Of a stretch of 64,000 nucleotides of DNA, positions 1 through 9,438 are shown piece after piece. The notes under the pieces are model-generated. The model was not told the DNA's origin. It did not search any database and was given only the letters and a program-made list of their open reading frames with translations. How positions within the stretch are numbered: the first letter of the stretch is position 1; each line of letters opens with the position of its first letter. The stretch is from Streptomyces sp. Go-475 (GTDB taxonomy: Bacteria > Actinomycetota > Actinomycetes > Streptomycetales > Streptomycetaceae), in assembly GCF_003330845.1 (NCBI RefSeq), contig NZ_CP026121.1, positions 8,289,501-8,353,500 on the forward strand, given 5' to 3'. The translations under genes and the position numbers were made by a program.

Positions 1-67
1 CTCACAGTGAACAGGGAGGTCACTTGAGTTCCAGACTAGTCCGTGGACGCCCGGTGTGGACCGGTAA

Positions 68-92
68 CCCCCGGGCCGCCCGGCCCCGGGGG
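68..92. terminator. GC hairpin, possible terminator of an upstream gene
   Basis: CCCCCGG at 68-74 pairs with CCGGGGG at 86-92, with further partial pairing inside. It lies ahead of the first gene and could end a transcript entering from the left. No T-run follows. The rest of bases 1-235 holds no gene; a good ribosome binding site (GAGGGAGAA) lies just before 236. Confidence 0.4.
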
Positions 93-235
93 CCGGGGTG
101 GACATCCGGCCGATGTGACCTCCGGGGCAGAAGGCGGCCTCCGCACTCTTGACGGCCCCATGTGACGCATCGACAGAATCTGTTTGTTCACGGTGGGTTG
201 TGATTACTTCTGGGTCCTCATGAGGGAGAACCGCC

Positions 236-3200
236 ATGTCGGTCACGCGCAGATCGGTCCTGCTCGCCTCCGCGGCCGCGCCCGCGGCCGGAGCGCTGCT
301 GGGCGCGCCGGAGGCGTGGGCCGCCGAGGAGGCGCGCGGCGCGTCCGGCCGCCGCACCGTCGCGCTGCGCGACGGCTGGCGCTTCGCGCTGGTCGACCCG
401 GGCGGCATCACCGACCCGACCGGTGCCTACGCCGACGCCGCCCTGCCCGGGTACGACGACTCCGGGTGGCGTGAGATCGCCGTCCCGCACGACTGGAGCA
501 TCGAGCAGGCCCCCACCACCGAGCACGGCACGACCAGCGGCACCGGCTTCCTCCCGGGCGGCCTCGGCTGGTACCGCCTCGCCTTCACCCTGCCGCGCGC
601 CCTCGCCGGGAAGCGGATCTCGGTGGAGTTCGACGGCGTCTACATGGACTCCGTCGTCCACTGCAACGGCAAGGAGGCCGGCCGCCACCCCTACGGCTAC
701 ACCGGCTTCGCCCTCGACCTCACGGACCTGGTGCACACCGACGGCACCACCGAGAACGTGCTCGCCGTCAAGGTCCAGAACCGCCTGCCCAGCAGCCGCT
801 GGTACTCGGGCAGCGGCATCTACCGCGAGGCCCGCCTGGTGATCACCGAGCCGGTGCACGTGGCCCGCTGGGGCACCCGCGTCACCACGCCCGAGGTCTC
901 CCGCGAGCGGGCCGTCGTACGGGTCGCCACCTCGGTCGTCGACGCGTCGGGCACCGGCGCGCACGTCGAGGTCGTCTCCCGCATCGTCGACCCCGAGGGC
1001 CGGACGGTCGCCCGCGCCTCCTCCACGGCCGCCGTCAGCGGCGCGCACTCCGAGACCCACCAGCTCACGGTTCCGCGCCCCGAGCTGTGGGACATCGACT
1101 CCCCGCACCGCTACACCCTGCACACCGAGCTGCGCACCGGCGGCCGGACCACCGACACCTACCGCACGGTCTTCGGGATCCGCACCTTCCGCTTCGACCC
1201 GGACGAGGGCTTCTTCCTCAACGGCCGCCACCACAAAATCAAGGGCGTCGACCTCCACCACGACCTGGGCGCCCTCGGCGCCGCCGTGAGCCTCGACGCG
1301 GTCCGCCGCCAGCTGGAGATCATGCGGTCCATGGGCGTCAACGCCCTGCGCACCGCCCACAACCCGCCCGCCCCCGAGGTGATCCAGGTCTGCGAGGAAC
1401 TGGGCGTCATCATGCTGGTGGAGGCGTTCGACTGCTGGCGCACCGGCAAGAACCGGTACGACTACGGCCGGTTCTTCGACGAGTGGGGCGAGAAGGACGC
1501 CACCGAGATGGTGCTCGCGGCCCGCAACTCGCCCGCGGTGCTGATGTGGTCCATCGGCAACGAGGTCCCCGACTCCACCTCCACCGCCGGCCTCGCCATG
1601 GCCGACCGGATCATCGCCGCGATCAAGGCGGCCGACGACACCCGACCGCTGGTCATCGGCTCCGACAAGTACCGCCGCATGCCCGCGAAGGGCTCCGCCG
1701 CGGACCTGATGCTCGCCAAGCTGGACGGGCTCGGCCTCAACTACAACACCGCCAGGTCGGTGGACCAGCTGCACGCGGCCTACCCGCACCTGTTCCTCTT
1801 CGAGTCCGAGTCGTCGTCGGAGACCTCGACGCGCGGCGCGTACCAGGAGCCCGAACACCTCAACACCGGCGAGAACCACACGCCGGGCAAGCGGGCGACC
1901 TCGTCGTACGACAACAACCTCGCCTCCTGGACCATGAGCGGCGAGTACGGCCACAAGAAGGACCGGGACCGCAAGTGGTTCGCCGGGCAGTTCCTCTGGT
2001 CGGGCATCGACTACCTCGGCGAGCCCACCCCGTACGACGTCTTCCCGGTCAAGGCGTCCTTCTTCGGCGCGGTCGACACGGCCGGCTTCCCGAAGGACAT
2101 GTACTACCTGTTCCGGAGCCAGTGGGTCGACGAGCCGATGGTCCACCTGCTGCCGATGACCTGGAACCACGCCGAGGGCGACACCGTCGAGGTGTGGGCG
2201 TACGCGAACGTCGACACCGTCGAGCTGTACCTCAACGGGAAGTCCCTGGGAGTGCGGCGGTTCGACACGAAGAAGACCGTCGACGGCCGCGTGTACCTGG
2301 AGACGACCGAGGCGACCGGGGACGACAAGACCTTCACCGACGGCCCCTACCCGGGCAGCTACACCAGCCCGAACGGCAGCGCCGGCAAGCTCCACCTGAC
2401 CTGGAAGGTGCCCTACGCGCCGGGCGAGCTGAAGGCCGTCGCGCGGCGGAACGGCCGGGTGGTCGCCACCGACGTGCTGCGCACCGCCGGCGCCCCGCAC
2501 GCGATACGCCTGACCCCGGACCGCACGTCCCTCGCCGCCGACGGCCGTTCCCTGGTCTTCGTGACCGCCGAGGTCGTCGACCGGCGCGGTGTCGTGGTGC
2601 CCGACGCCGAGCACCTGATCTCCTTCGACGTGGCGAACGGCTCCCTCGCCGGGCTCGACAACGGCCGCCAGGAGAGCGCCGAGCGCTACCAGGCGAGCAC
2701 CCGCACCGCCTTCCACGGCAAGGCCCTCGCCATCGTCCGCTCCGGCACCAGGACGGGCCGGGTGACGGTGACGGCCCGGGCCGACGGCCTGCGCACCGGC
2801 ACGGCGTCCGTGCGCGCCACACCGGCCCGCGACCGGGCCGAGACCGACCCGCCGGTGTTCGAGCCGGAGCACCCCGCGCCCGTCACCTACCCGCACGCCG
2901 ACGCCAGTTTCTCGGGCCGTCCGGACACCCTGCCCGCCGCCATGCTCGACGGCGACCCGGCCACCGGCTGGTCCAACGGCTTCTTCAAGCAGGCCACGGC
3001 CCTGCTGCCCGCCTTCGACGGGGCGCGTACGGAGGACTGGGTCTCGGTCGACTTCGGACGCACGCGCGGTTTCGACCGGGTCGACGTCTCCTTCACCGTG
3101 GACGCCACGCACAGCCTGCCCGCCTCGATCGAGGTGGCGGTGTGGGACGGCCGTGCCTGGCGGGCCGCCCGGGACACCGCGATCGACTGGGCCACCGCCT

Positions 3201-3331
3201 CCGGCGCCCCGACCGTGATCACCTTCGCGCCCCTGCGCGGCTCCCGCGTCCGGCTCACCCTGACGAGCCGCCACCCCGACGAGGCCCGGGGCGCGATCCG
3301 CATCAGCCGGCTGGAGACCCCGGCCGCCTGA
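236..3331 (+). CDS. Secreted glycoside hydrolase family 2 protein (beta-galactosidase-like) with C-terminal F5/8C-like domain
   Basis: Exported glycosidase of 1031 residues. The N-terminus carries a twin-arginine signal (TRRSVLLASA, residues 4-13) and an Ala-rich cleavage region near residue 30, so it probably leaves through the Tat system. The GH2 order is visible: sugar-binding jelly roll (about 60-210), immunoglobulin-like domain (about 215-315), then the TIM barrel. The acid/base Glu is E443 in WSIGNE. The nucleophile is probably E525 in FESES, by alignment with the FGSET motif of relatives. After about 730 come Ig-like domains, and residues 890-1030 look like a carbohydrate-binding F5/8 type C domain. 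A GAGGGAGAA ribosome site precedes the ATG. The substrate is unknown: beta-galactoside, beta-glucuronide or a plant side chain. The GH9 cellulase follows, but no CebR box is seen before this gene. Confidence 0.9.
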   Translation: MSVTRRSVLLASAAAPAAGALLGAPEAWAAEEARGASGRRTVALRDGWRFALVDPGGITDPTGAYADAALPGYDDSGWREIAVPHDWSIEQAPTTEHGTTSGTGFLPGGLGWYRLAFTLPRALAGKRISVEFDGVYMDSVVHCNGKEAGRHPYGYTGFALDLTDLVHTDGTTENVLAVKVQNRLPSSRWYSGSGIYREARLVITEPVHVARWGTRVTTPEVSRERAVVRVATSVVDASGTGAHVEVVSRIVDPEGRTVARASSTAAVSGAHSETHQLTVPRPELWDIDSPHRYTLHTELRTGGRTTDTYRTVFGIRTFRFDPDEGFFLNGRHHKIKGVDLHHDLGALGAAVSLDAVRRQLEIMRSMGVNALRTAHNPPAPEVIQVCEELGVIMLVEAFDCWRTGKNRYDYGRFFDEWGEKDATEMVLAARNSPAVLMWSIGNEVPDSTSTAGLAMADRIIAAIKAADDTRPLVIGSDKYRRMPAKGSAADLMLAKLDGLGLNYNTARSVDQLHAAYPHLFLFESESSSETSTRGAYQEPEHLNTGENHTPGKRATSSYDNNLASWTMSGEYGHKKDRDRKWFAGQFLWSGIDYLGEPTPYDVFPVKASFFGAVDTAGFPKDMYYLFRSQWVDEPMVHLLPMTWNHAEGDTVEVWAYANVDTVELYLNGKSLGVRRFDTKKTVDGRVYLETTEATGDDKTFTDGPYPGSYTSPNGSAGKLHLTWKVPYAPGELKAVARRNGRVVATDVLRTAGAPHAIRLTPDRTSLAADGRSLVFVTAEVVDRRGVVVPDAEHLISFDVANGSLAGLDNGRQESAERYQASTRTAFHGKALAIVRSGTRTGRVTVTARADGLRTGTASVRATPARDRAETDPPVFEPEHPAPVTYPHADASFSGRPDTLPAAMLDGDPATGWSNGFFKQATALLPAFDGARTEDWVSVDFGRTRGFDRVDVSFTVDATHSLPASIEVAVWDGRAWRAARDTAIDWATASGAPTVITFAPLRGSRVRLTLTSRHPDEARGAIRISRLETPAA

Positions 3332-3431
3332 GCCCGGACCCCGACGGTCCGGACCGGCGGCGAACGGCCAGTCCTGTCCGGACCGTTGACGGCGTGTCAC
3401 AACAGCCACAACCATGGCCTGCGTCCGCATC

Positions 3432-3445
3432 TGGGAGCGCTCCCA
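3432..3445. promoter_or_regulatory. CebR-type operator (TGGGAGCGCTCCCA)
   Basis: A perfect 14-bp palindrome, TGGGAGCGCTCCCA, lies 39 bases before the GTG of the GH9 gene. This is the consensus bound by CebR, the cellobiose/cellotriose-responsive LacI-family repressor of Streptomyces cellulolytic genes. Its place, at or just downstream of the likely promoter, fits repression relieved by cello-oligosaccharides. The match is seen directly; regulation is inferred from the known consensus. Confidence 0.9.
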
Positions 3446-3484
3446 TCCCGAGCGCCACCCGCACCTCCCCAGAGGAGCCCAGAC

Positions 3485-5728
3485 GTGAAACGACGCAGAA
3501 CCGCCCTGTTGTCCCTCACCGCCCTGCTGGCGACCGCGCTCACCGCGCTGCCCTCCGCACCGGCCGGGGCCGAGGAGGTCGAACAGGTCAGGAACGGCAC
3601 CTTCGACTCCACCACCGACCCCTGGTGGACGACCAGCAACGTCACCGCCGGACTGTCCGACGGCCGGCTCTGCGCCGACGTCCCCGGCGGCACCACCAAC
3701 CGCTGGGACGCCGCCGTCGGGCAGAACGACATCACCCTCGTGAAGGGGCAGACGTACCGCTTCTCCTTCAGCGCGACCGGCACCCCCGCCGGGCACGCGG
3801 TACGGGCGATCGTGGGCCTGTCGGTGGCCCCGTACGACACCTACCACGAGGTGACGCCGCAGCTCAGCGTCTCCGGCGACACCTACTCGTACACCTTCAC
3901 CTCGCCCGTCGACACCGCCCAGGGCCAGGTCGGCTTCCAGCTCGGCGGCAGCGCGGACGCCTGGCGCTTCTGCATGGACGACGTCTCCCTGCTGGGCGGG
4001 GTGAAGCCGGAGCCCTACGAGCCCGACACCGGGCCCCGGGTCCGGGTCAACCAGGTCGCGTACCTGCCCGCCGGGCCGAAGAACGCCACCCTGGTCACCG
4101 ACGCCACGGCGAAGCTGCCCTGGGAGCTGAAGAACTCCCGCGGGACGGTCGTCGCCCGGGGCACGACCGTGCCGCGCGGTGTCGACGCCTCCTCCGGGCA
4201 GAACGTCCACTCGATCGACTTCGGCGCCTACAGGGCGAAGGGCACCGGCTTCACGCTCGTCGCCGACGGCGAGACCAGCCGCCCCTTCGACATCGACGCG
4301 AGCGCCTACGAGCGGCTCCGGCTGGACTCGGCGAAGTACTACTACACCCAGCGCAGCGGCATCGCGATACGCGAGGACCTGCGGCCCGGCTACGGCCGCA
4401 AGGCCGGGCACGTGGGCGTGGCACCCAACCAGGGCGACACGAACGTGCCGTGCCAGCCCGGCGTCTGCGACTACGCGCTCGACGTGAGCGGCGGCTGGTA
4501 CGACGCCGGCGACCACGGCAAGTACGTCGTCAACGGCGGCATCTCCGTCTGGGAGGTGCTCAGCACCTACGAACGCGCCCTGCACGCCCGCACCGGCGAC
4601 GCCGGCAAGCTCGGCGACGGCACCCTCGCCATCCCGGAGAGCGGCAACAAGGTGCCGGACCTCCTCGACGAGGCCCGCTGGGAGCTGGAGTTCCTGCTGA
4701 AGATGCAGGTGCCCGACGGCAAGCCGCTGGCCGGCATGGCCCACCACAAGATGCACGACGAGCAGTGGACCGGGCTGCCGCTGATGCCCCATGACGACCC
4801 GCAGAAGCGCGAGCTGCACCCGCCGTCCACGGCCGCGACCCTGAACCTGGCCGCCACGGCCGCGCAGGCGGCCCGCCTCTACCGGCCCTACGACAAGGCC
4901 TTCGCCGCCAAGGCACTGGCCGCCGCCCGCACGGCCTGGTCGGCGGCGCTCGCCCACCCCGACCGCTACGCCTCCGAGAGCGACGGCGTCGGCGGCGGCG
5001 CCTACCCCGACAGCGACGTCACCGACGACTTCTACTGGGCGGCGGCCGAGCTGTACCTCTCCACCGGCGAGAAGCAGTTCCAGGACCACGTCCTGAAGTC
5101 ACCGGTCCACACGGCGGACCTCTTCAAGCCGATCGGCTTCGACTGGGCCCGCACCGGGGCGGCGGGGCGCCTCGACCTCGCCACGGTGCCGAACAAGCTG
5201 CCCGGCCGCGACAAGGTCCGCCGGTCCGTCGTCCAGGGCGCCGACCGCTACCTGGCCACCCTGAAGGCCCACCCCTACGGCATGCCGTACGCGCCGGACG
5301 GCAACAAGTACGACTGGGGCTCCAGCCACCAGATCCTCAACAACGCCGTCGTCCTCGCCACCGCGTACGACATCACCGGCGCCTCGAAGTACCGGGACGG
5401 CGCACTCCAGAGCATGGACTACATCCTCGGCCGCAACGCGCTGAACATCTCCTACGTCACCGGCTACGGCGAGGTCAGCGCGCAGAACCAGCACAGCCGC
5501 TGGTACGCCCGCCAGCTCGACCCCGCCCAGCCCAACCCGCCGAAGGGCACCCTCGCCGGCGGGCCGAACTCGAGCATCCAGGACCCCTACGCACAGAGCA
5601 AACTCCAGGGCTGCGTCGGCCAGTTCTGCTACATCGACGACATCCAGTCCTGGTCGACCAACGAGCACACGATCAACTGGAACGCCGCCCTGACCCGCAT
5701 GGCCTCCTTCGTGGCGGACCAGGGATAG
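3485..5728 (+). CDS. Secreted GH9 cellulase (endoglucanase) with N-terminal CBM4/9
   Basis: Inverting beta-1,4-glucanase, 747 residues from a GTG start chosen because AGAGGAG precedes it and a Sec signal follows at once (KRRR, hydrophobic run, cleavage near APAGAEE). Residues about 32-175 form a CBM4/9-type module (NGTFD at its start). A CelD-type Ig domain lies at about 185-270 (VNQVAYLP). The (alpha/alpha)6 GH9 barrel runs to the end. Catalytic residues are visible: the Asp pair D340 and D343 in WYDAGDHGK, the HSRWYA motif near residue 670, and the acid E727 in [11 protein letters not shown] CebR operator lies upstream, so induction by cello-oligosaccharides is expected. The order CBM-Ig-GH9 matches actinobacterial endo/exo-processive cellulases. 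Confidence 0.94.
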   Translation: MKRRRTALLSLTALLATALTALPSAPAGAEEVEQVRNGTFDSTTDPWWTTSNVTAGLSDGRLCADVPGGTTNRWDAAVGQNDITLVKGQTYRFSFSATGTPAGHAVRAIVGLSVAPYDTYHEVTPQLSVSGDTYSYTFTSPVDTAQGQVGFQLGGSADAWRFCMDDVSLLGGVKPEPYEPDTGPRVRVNQVAYLPAGPKNATLVTDATAKLPWELKNSRGTVVARGTTVPRGVDASSGQNVHSIDFGAYRAKGTGFTLVADGETSRPFDIDASAYERLRLDSAKYYYTQRSGIAIREDLRPGYGRKAGHVGVAPNQGDTNVPCQPGVCDYALDVSGGWYDAGDHGKYVVNGGISVWEVLSTYERALHARTGDAGKLGDGTLAIPESGNKVPDLLDEARWELEFLLKMQVPDGKPLAGMAHHKMHDEQWTGLPLMPHDDPQKRELHPPSTAATLNLAATAAQAARLYRPYDKAFAAKALAAARTAWSAALAHPDRYASESDGVGGGAYPDSDVTDDFYWAAAELYLSTGEKQFQDHVLKSPVHTADLFKPIGFDWARTGAAGRLDLATVPNKLPGRDKVRRSVVQGADRYLATLKAHPYGMPYAPDGNKYDWGSSHQILNNAVVLATAYDITGASKYRDGALQSMDYILGRNALNISYVTGYGEVSAQNQHSRWYARQLDPAQPNPPKGTLAGGPNSSIQDPYAQSKLQGCVGQFCYIDDIQSWSTNEHTINWNAALTRMASFVADQG

Positions 5729-5748
5729 GGCCGGTACGGCACCGCCGC

Positions 5749-5785
5749 GTGCCGGGGGAGTCCGCCGACAGGACGCCCCCGGCAC
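5749..5785 (+). terminator. Strong hairpin terminator after the GH9 gene
   Basis: GTGCCGGGGG (5749-5758) pairs perfectly with CCCCCGGCAC (5776-5785). Inside, GTCC (5760-5763) pairs with GGAC (5771-5774). It starts 20 bases after the GH9 stop and ends 19 bases before the next start, so it separates the cellulase from the alpha/beta hydrolase. No T-tract, as usual for Streptomyces. Confidence 0.75.
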
Positions 5786-5804
5786 CCGCGCGTAGCCTGG
5801 TGTC

Positions 5805-6596
5805 ATGCCAGCGGTGCGGGTCGACGGCATCGAGGTCGCGTACGACCGGGTGGGCCGGGGCCCGCCCCTCGTGCTCGCGCACGCCGCGACGACCGACGCC
5901 CGCGTGTTCCGTCCGCAGCTGGCGGACCTCGCCGACGAGTTCACCGTGATCGCCTGGGACGAACCGGGCGCCGGCCGCTCCTCCGACGTCCCGCCCTCCT
6001 TCGTCCTGGCCGACTACGCCCGCTGCCTCGCCGCGGTCATCGAGGACGCCGGTCTCGGCCCGGCCCATGTCCTGGGCCTGTCCTGGGGCGGGACCGTCGT
6101 CCTGGAGCTCTACCGGAACCACCCCGAGCTCGTCCGCACGCTGCTCCTCGTCGACACCTACGCCGGCTGGAAGGGCTCGCTGCCCCCGGCGGAGGTACGG
6201 CAGCGGGTCGCGGGGGCGGAGCGGATGCTGGCGGTCCCGGCCGAGGAGTTCGCGCCGACCATGCCGGGCCTGTTCGCCGCCGAGCCACCCGCCGACGCCG
6301 TGCGGCTGCTGTCCGTGATGTCGGCCGACACCCGCGCCCGGACCATCCGCACCGAACTCACCATCATGGCCGGGACCGACCAGCGCGACCTGCTGCCCGC
6401 GATCGAGGTGCCGGCCCTCCTGCTCTGGGGCGAGCTGGACGCGCGCTCCCCGGTGGAACCCGTCGCGCACCGGTTCCTCGCGGCGATCCCGGAGGCCACG
6501 CTGGTCGTGCTCCCGGGCGTCGGGCACCTCAGCAACATGGAGGCCCCGGACGCCTTCAACCGGACCGTCCGGGAGTTCTGCCGCGCCCACTCCTGA
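5805..6596 (+). CDS. Alpha/beta hydrolase
   Basis: Single-domain hydrolase of 263 residues, no signal peptide, so cytoplasmic. The nucleophile elbow is GLSWGG with Ser93. The acid is probably Asp in WGELDARSPV (about 213), and the catalytic His lies in GVGHLSN near residue 246. The oxyanion region corresponds to LAHAATTD. The fold resembles 3-oxoadipate enol-lactonase and haloperoxidase-like esterases, but the substrate cannot be read from sequence. Its 3' end overlaps the convergent qcrB-like gene by 41 bases, so the two transcripts are antisense at their ends. Confidence 0.82.
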   Translation: MPAVRVDGIEVAYDRVGRGPPLVLAHAATTDARVFRPQLADLADEFTVIAWDEPGAGRSSDVPPSFVLADYARCLAAVIEDAGLGPAHVLGLSWGGTVVLELYRNHPELVRTLLLVDTYAGWKGSLPPAEVRQRVAGAERMLAVPAEEFAPTMPGLFAAEPPADAVRLLSVMSADTRARTIRTELTIMAGTDQRDLLPAIEVPALLLWGELDARSPVEPVAHRFLAAIPEATLVVLPGVGHLSNMEAPDAFNRTVREFCRAHS

Positions 6597-8073
6597 GCGG
6601 CCCGGCCACGGCCCGGCGCGACGGCCCGTGCCCGACGGGTTCCCCGGGCCGCTCGTGGGCGGTCAGGGTGTGCAGCCGGGCCGGGTCCAGCGGCTCGTGC
6701 ACCTCGACGTACGCGCCGTGCGGCAGCCGCTTGATCACACCGGTGGGACGGCCGTGCGCCACCAGCTCCCGGTCGCGCTCCCGCAACCCCAGGCAGATCC
6801 GCCGGGTGACGACGAAGACCGTCGCCGGGACGACGAACATCCCGATCCGCACCGCCCACGTCACCGTGTTGATCGACAGGTGGAAGCGGGTCGCCACGAT
6901 GTCGTTGCCGCCACCCGCCAGCAGCACCAGGTAGAGGCTGATCCAGGCCGCTCCGATCGCCGTGCGGACCGGGCGGTCGCGCGGCCGGTCCAGCAGATGG
7001 TGCTCGTGCCGGTCCCCGGTGAACCGGGCCTCCAGGAACGGGTACACGCCGATGAACACCAGCAGCAGCGGGAACACCACGATCGGGATCAGCACGCCCG
7101 GCACCAGCGTGTGCCCCCACAGCGTGATCTCCCAGCCGGGCATGATCCGCACCAGGCCCTCGGCGAACCCGAGGTACCAGTCGGGCTGGGCGCCCGTCGA
7201 CACCTGGTCGGCGCGGTAGGGGCCGTACGACCAGACCGGGTTGATCGTCGCCACCGCCGCCATCAGCGCCAGCACCCCGGACACCAGGAAGAAGAAGCCG
7301 CCCGCCTTCGCCAGGTACACCGGCATGAAGGGCGCCCCCACCACATTGCGTTCGGTGCGGCCGGGCCCCGCGAACTGGGTGTGCTTGTGGTACACGACGA
7401 GCAGCAGGTGGAGCACGATCAGCGCCGCCATCACCCCGGGGATCAGCAGCACGTGCAGCGCGTAGAAGCGGGCCACGATGTCGTCGCCCGGGAACTCGCC
7501 GCCGAACAGGAACATCGCCAGGTACGTCCCCACGATCGGCACCGACAGCAGCGCGCCGTGCACGAACCTCAGGCCCGTGCCCGACAGCAGGTCGTCGGGG
7601 AGCGAGTAGCCGAACAGCCCCTCGAACAGGCCGAGGAACAGCAGCAGCCAGCCGAACAGCCAGTTGACCTCCCGCGGCTTGCGGAACGAGCCCGTGAAGA
7701 AGTGCCGCATCATGTGCGTCAGCATCCCGGCGACGAAGACCAGCGCCGCCCAGTGGTGCAGCTGCCGGATCAGCAGCCCGCCGCGCACGTCGAAGCTGAT
7801 GTCCAGCGTGGAGGCGTACGCCTCGGACATGCGCACGCCGTTCAGCGGCGTGTAACTCCCGTCGTACACCACCTCGTTCATCGACGGGTGGAAGAACAGC
7901 GTCAGATACACGCCGGTGAGCACCAGCACCACGAAGCTGTACAGGCATATCTCGCCGAGCAGGAAGGACCAGTGGTCCGGGAACACCTTGCGCAGGTACT
8001 TCCGGCCGAGCGTGTGGGTGCCGAGCCGGCCGTCGAACCAGTCGGCGAGGCGCTCGCCGCGTCCGGCGCTCAC
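6556..8073 (-). CDS. qcrB: Cytochrome b subunit of a menaquinol-cytochrome c reductase, stand-alone paralogue
   Basis: Membrane cytochrome b of 505 residues, the haem-bearing core of a bc1 complex. Haem ligands are visible: H106/H120 in the QLHHW...MLTH segment, and a second pair in the ALH...VLH helix with 14 residues between the His, as in b6-type proteins. The Qo-site loop reads PDWYLGF instead of the usual PEWYL-like motif. About eight to nine membrane helices are evident. The GTG start at 8073 overlaps the stop of the sigma gene (GTGA), so translation is probably coupled. No qcrA or qcrC neighbours it. The main actinobacterial QcrB normally sits in qcrCAB beside ctaE, so this is a second copy, likely used under a special condition set by the co-transcribed sigma factor. 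Confidence 0.88.
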   Translation of the reverse strand: MSAGRGERLADWFDGRLGTHTLGRKYLRKVFPDHWSFLLGEICLYSFVVLVLTGVYLTLFFHPSMNEVVYDGSYTPLNGVRMSEAYASTLDISFDVRGGLLIRQLHHWAALVFVAGMLTHMMRHFFTGSFRKPREVNWLFGWLLLFLGLFEGLFGYSLPDDLLSGTGLRFVHGALLSVPIVGTYLAMFLFGGEFPGDDIVARFYALHVLLIPGVMAALIVLHLLLVVYHKHTQFAGPGRTERNVVGAPFMPVYLAKAGGFFFLVSGVLALMAAVATINPVWSYGPYRADQVSTGAQPDWYLGFAEGLVRIMPGWEITLWGHTLVPGVLIPIVVFPLLLVFIGVYPFLEARFTGDRHEHHLLDRPRDRPVRTAIGAAWISLYLVLLAGGGNDIVATRFHLSINTVTWAVRIGMFVVPATVFVVTRRICLGLRERDRELVAHGRPTGVIKRLPHGAYVEVHEPLDPARLHTLTAHERPGEPVGHGPSRRAVAGPLRSGRGRTPGRSG

Positions 8074-9002
8074 GCCGCCTCCTTGGGCACACGGGTGAGC
8101 TTGTCCGGGTTGGCCACCACGTAGATGCCGCGCACCCGGTCGCCCTCCGGCGTGAGGTCCAGGACCAGGACGGCGTACGGCGCGTCGCCGTCGAACAGCA
8201 CCGCCGCGTCGTCGCCGTTGACCCGCCGGTAGCGGAACACGGGGTTGCGCGGGCCGCCCCGCCCGGACGTGAGCAGGCGCGTCACCTTGTCCCGGCCGTG
8301 CACCGGACGCAGGCTCGCCGGCCGGCGCTTGCCGCCGGCGTCCGTCCACGCCGTCACGTCCGGCGCGAGGATCTCCATCAGCGCGGCGATGTCGCCGCCC
8401 AGCGCCGCCCGCACGAACCGCTCGGTCGCCTCCCGCCGCACCCGCGGATGCGCCTGGTACCGCGGCCGCCGCGCGTGCACATGCTCCCGGGCCCGGCGCG
8501 CCAACTGCCGTACGGCGGCGGGGGAGCGGTCGATGATCTCGGCGATCTCGGCGTGCGGGTAACCGAACACCTCGCCCAGGACGAACACGGCCCTTTCCAG
8601 CGGGGTCAGCGACTCCAGGACCACCAGCATCGCCAGCGACACCGATTCGCTCCGCAGGGCCGGACCGTCGGCGGTGTCGGCGTTCTCCTCGGCGACCAGC
8701 GGCTCGGGCAGCCACGCCCCCACGTACGTCTCCCGCCGTCGGCTGATCACCGCGCGGCGCCGCAGGGCGTGGTTGACCGCCACCCGGACGAGATAGGCGC
8801 GCGGGTTGTCGATGCCGGCCGACGGAGCACCTCCGCCGCGGGCCGTCCAGGACAGCCACGTCTCCTGCAGGACGTCCTCGGTGTCGGCGACACTGCCGAG
8901 CATGTTGTAGACGACGCCGAACAGCAGCTCGCGATGGTCGACGAACACCCCTGTCGCCGCGTCGAGCGGGGCGTCGGTGCCGGGTGCGGAGATCTCGGTC
9001 AT
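8070..9002 (-). CDS. ECF41-family RNA polymerase sigma factor (SigJ-like)
   Basis: Sigma factor of 310 residues. The start is ATG 9002, preceded by GGGAGG; upstream in-frame ATGs lack such a site. Sigma region 2 covers about 20-90 (GVVYNMLGSVADTEDVLQETWL), region 4 about 125-185. The C-terminal ~120 residues form a SnoaL-like domain that in this family acts as a built-in regulator instead of a separate anti-sigma. The diagnostic ECF41 motifs are present: WLPEPL in the linker, DAGGK (usually DGGGK) and NPDKL near the end. ECF41 genes usually sit beside a carboxymuconolactone-decarboxylase-like or oxidoreductase gene; here the partner is the coupled cytochrome b gene. Autoregulation is usual in the family but was not tested here. 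Confidence 0.88.
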   Translation of the reverse strand: MTEISAPGTDAPLDAATGVFVDHRELLFGVVYNMLGSVADTEDVLQETWLSWTARGGGAPSAGIDNPRAYLVRVAVNHALRRRAVISRRRETYVGAWLPEPLVAEENADTADGPALRSESVSLAMLVVLESLTPLERAVFVLGEVFGYPHAEIAEIIDRSPAAVRQLARRAREHVHARRPRYQAHPRVRREATERFVRAALGGDIAALMEILAPDVTAWTDAGGKRRPASLRPVHGRDKVTRLLTSGRGGPRNPVFRYRRVNGDDAAVLFDGDAPYAVLVLDLTPEGDRVRGIYVVANPDKLTRVPKEAA

Positions 9003-9189
9003 GCGTGGCCCTCCCGTGTACGCGCTCACCACTGCGAGCCGGACAGGGCCCCGGAATGTGACATCGCACCGGCGGATGTGACCCACATCTCAGCCGCCGA
9101 GCGGGCGGGACGCCTGGGTGGTACCTCCCAGTACCTGCCGTGACCTGGGGCTATTTACGGGTCAGTACCCCGGGCGCTACCGTGAAGGC

Positions 9190-9435
9190 ATGCCAGCTCT
9201 CAACGTCGAGTTCAGCGATCGCGAACTTGAGGACCTGCGGCAGATCGCCAAGGAGCGCGGTACGTCCATGAAGGCGCTCGTGCGCGAGGCGGCCGCGGCC
9301 GACATAGCCCGCCACCGGGCCCTGCAGGAGGGTGCGGAGGCCTTCCGCCGGTTCTTCGCGACCCACGCCGACGAGTTCGCCGCAGCCTTCCCCGACGACG
9401 AACCGCCCACCAAGGGCGAGGGGCGGGCCGCCTGA
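9190..9435 (+). CDS. Small ribbon-helix-helix antitoxin-like protein
   Basis: 81 residues from ATG 9190. The first ~45 residues read as a ribbon-helix-helix fold: a strand (LNVEFSD), then a helix (ELEDLRQIAKERG), then TSMKALVREAAAADIARH. The C-terminal part is an acidic/aromatic helix (AFRRFFATHADEFAAAFPDDE), the kind of segment that clamps a toxin. It lies 3 bases before the Fic/Doc-like gene in the same direction, the usual antitoxin-toxin order. It probably binds its own promoter as autorepressor. Assignment rests on pattern and context. Confidence 0.75.
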   Translation: MPALNVEFSDRELEDLRQIAKERGTSMKALVREAAAADIARHRALQEGAEAFRRFFATHADEFAAAFPDDEPPTKGEGRAA

Positions 9436-9438
9436 CCG

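Noticed and set aside
1087..4794. Open frame of 1235 codons on the plus strand
   Set aside because: Arg/Pro/His-rich out-of-frame reading across two real genes.
218..5089. Open frame of 1623 codons on the minus strand over the GH2 and GH9 genes
   Set aside because: Gly/Val/Arg-rich shadow of GC-rich plus-strand genes, no domain and no ribosome site; the plus strand carries clear GH2 and GH9 catalytic motifs.
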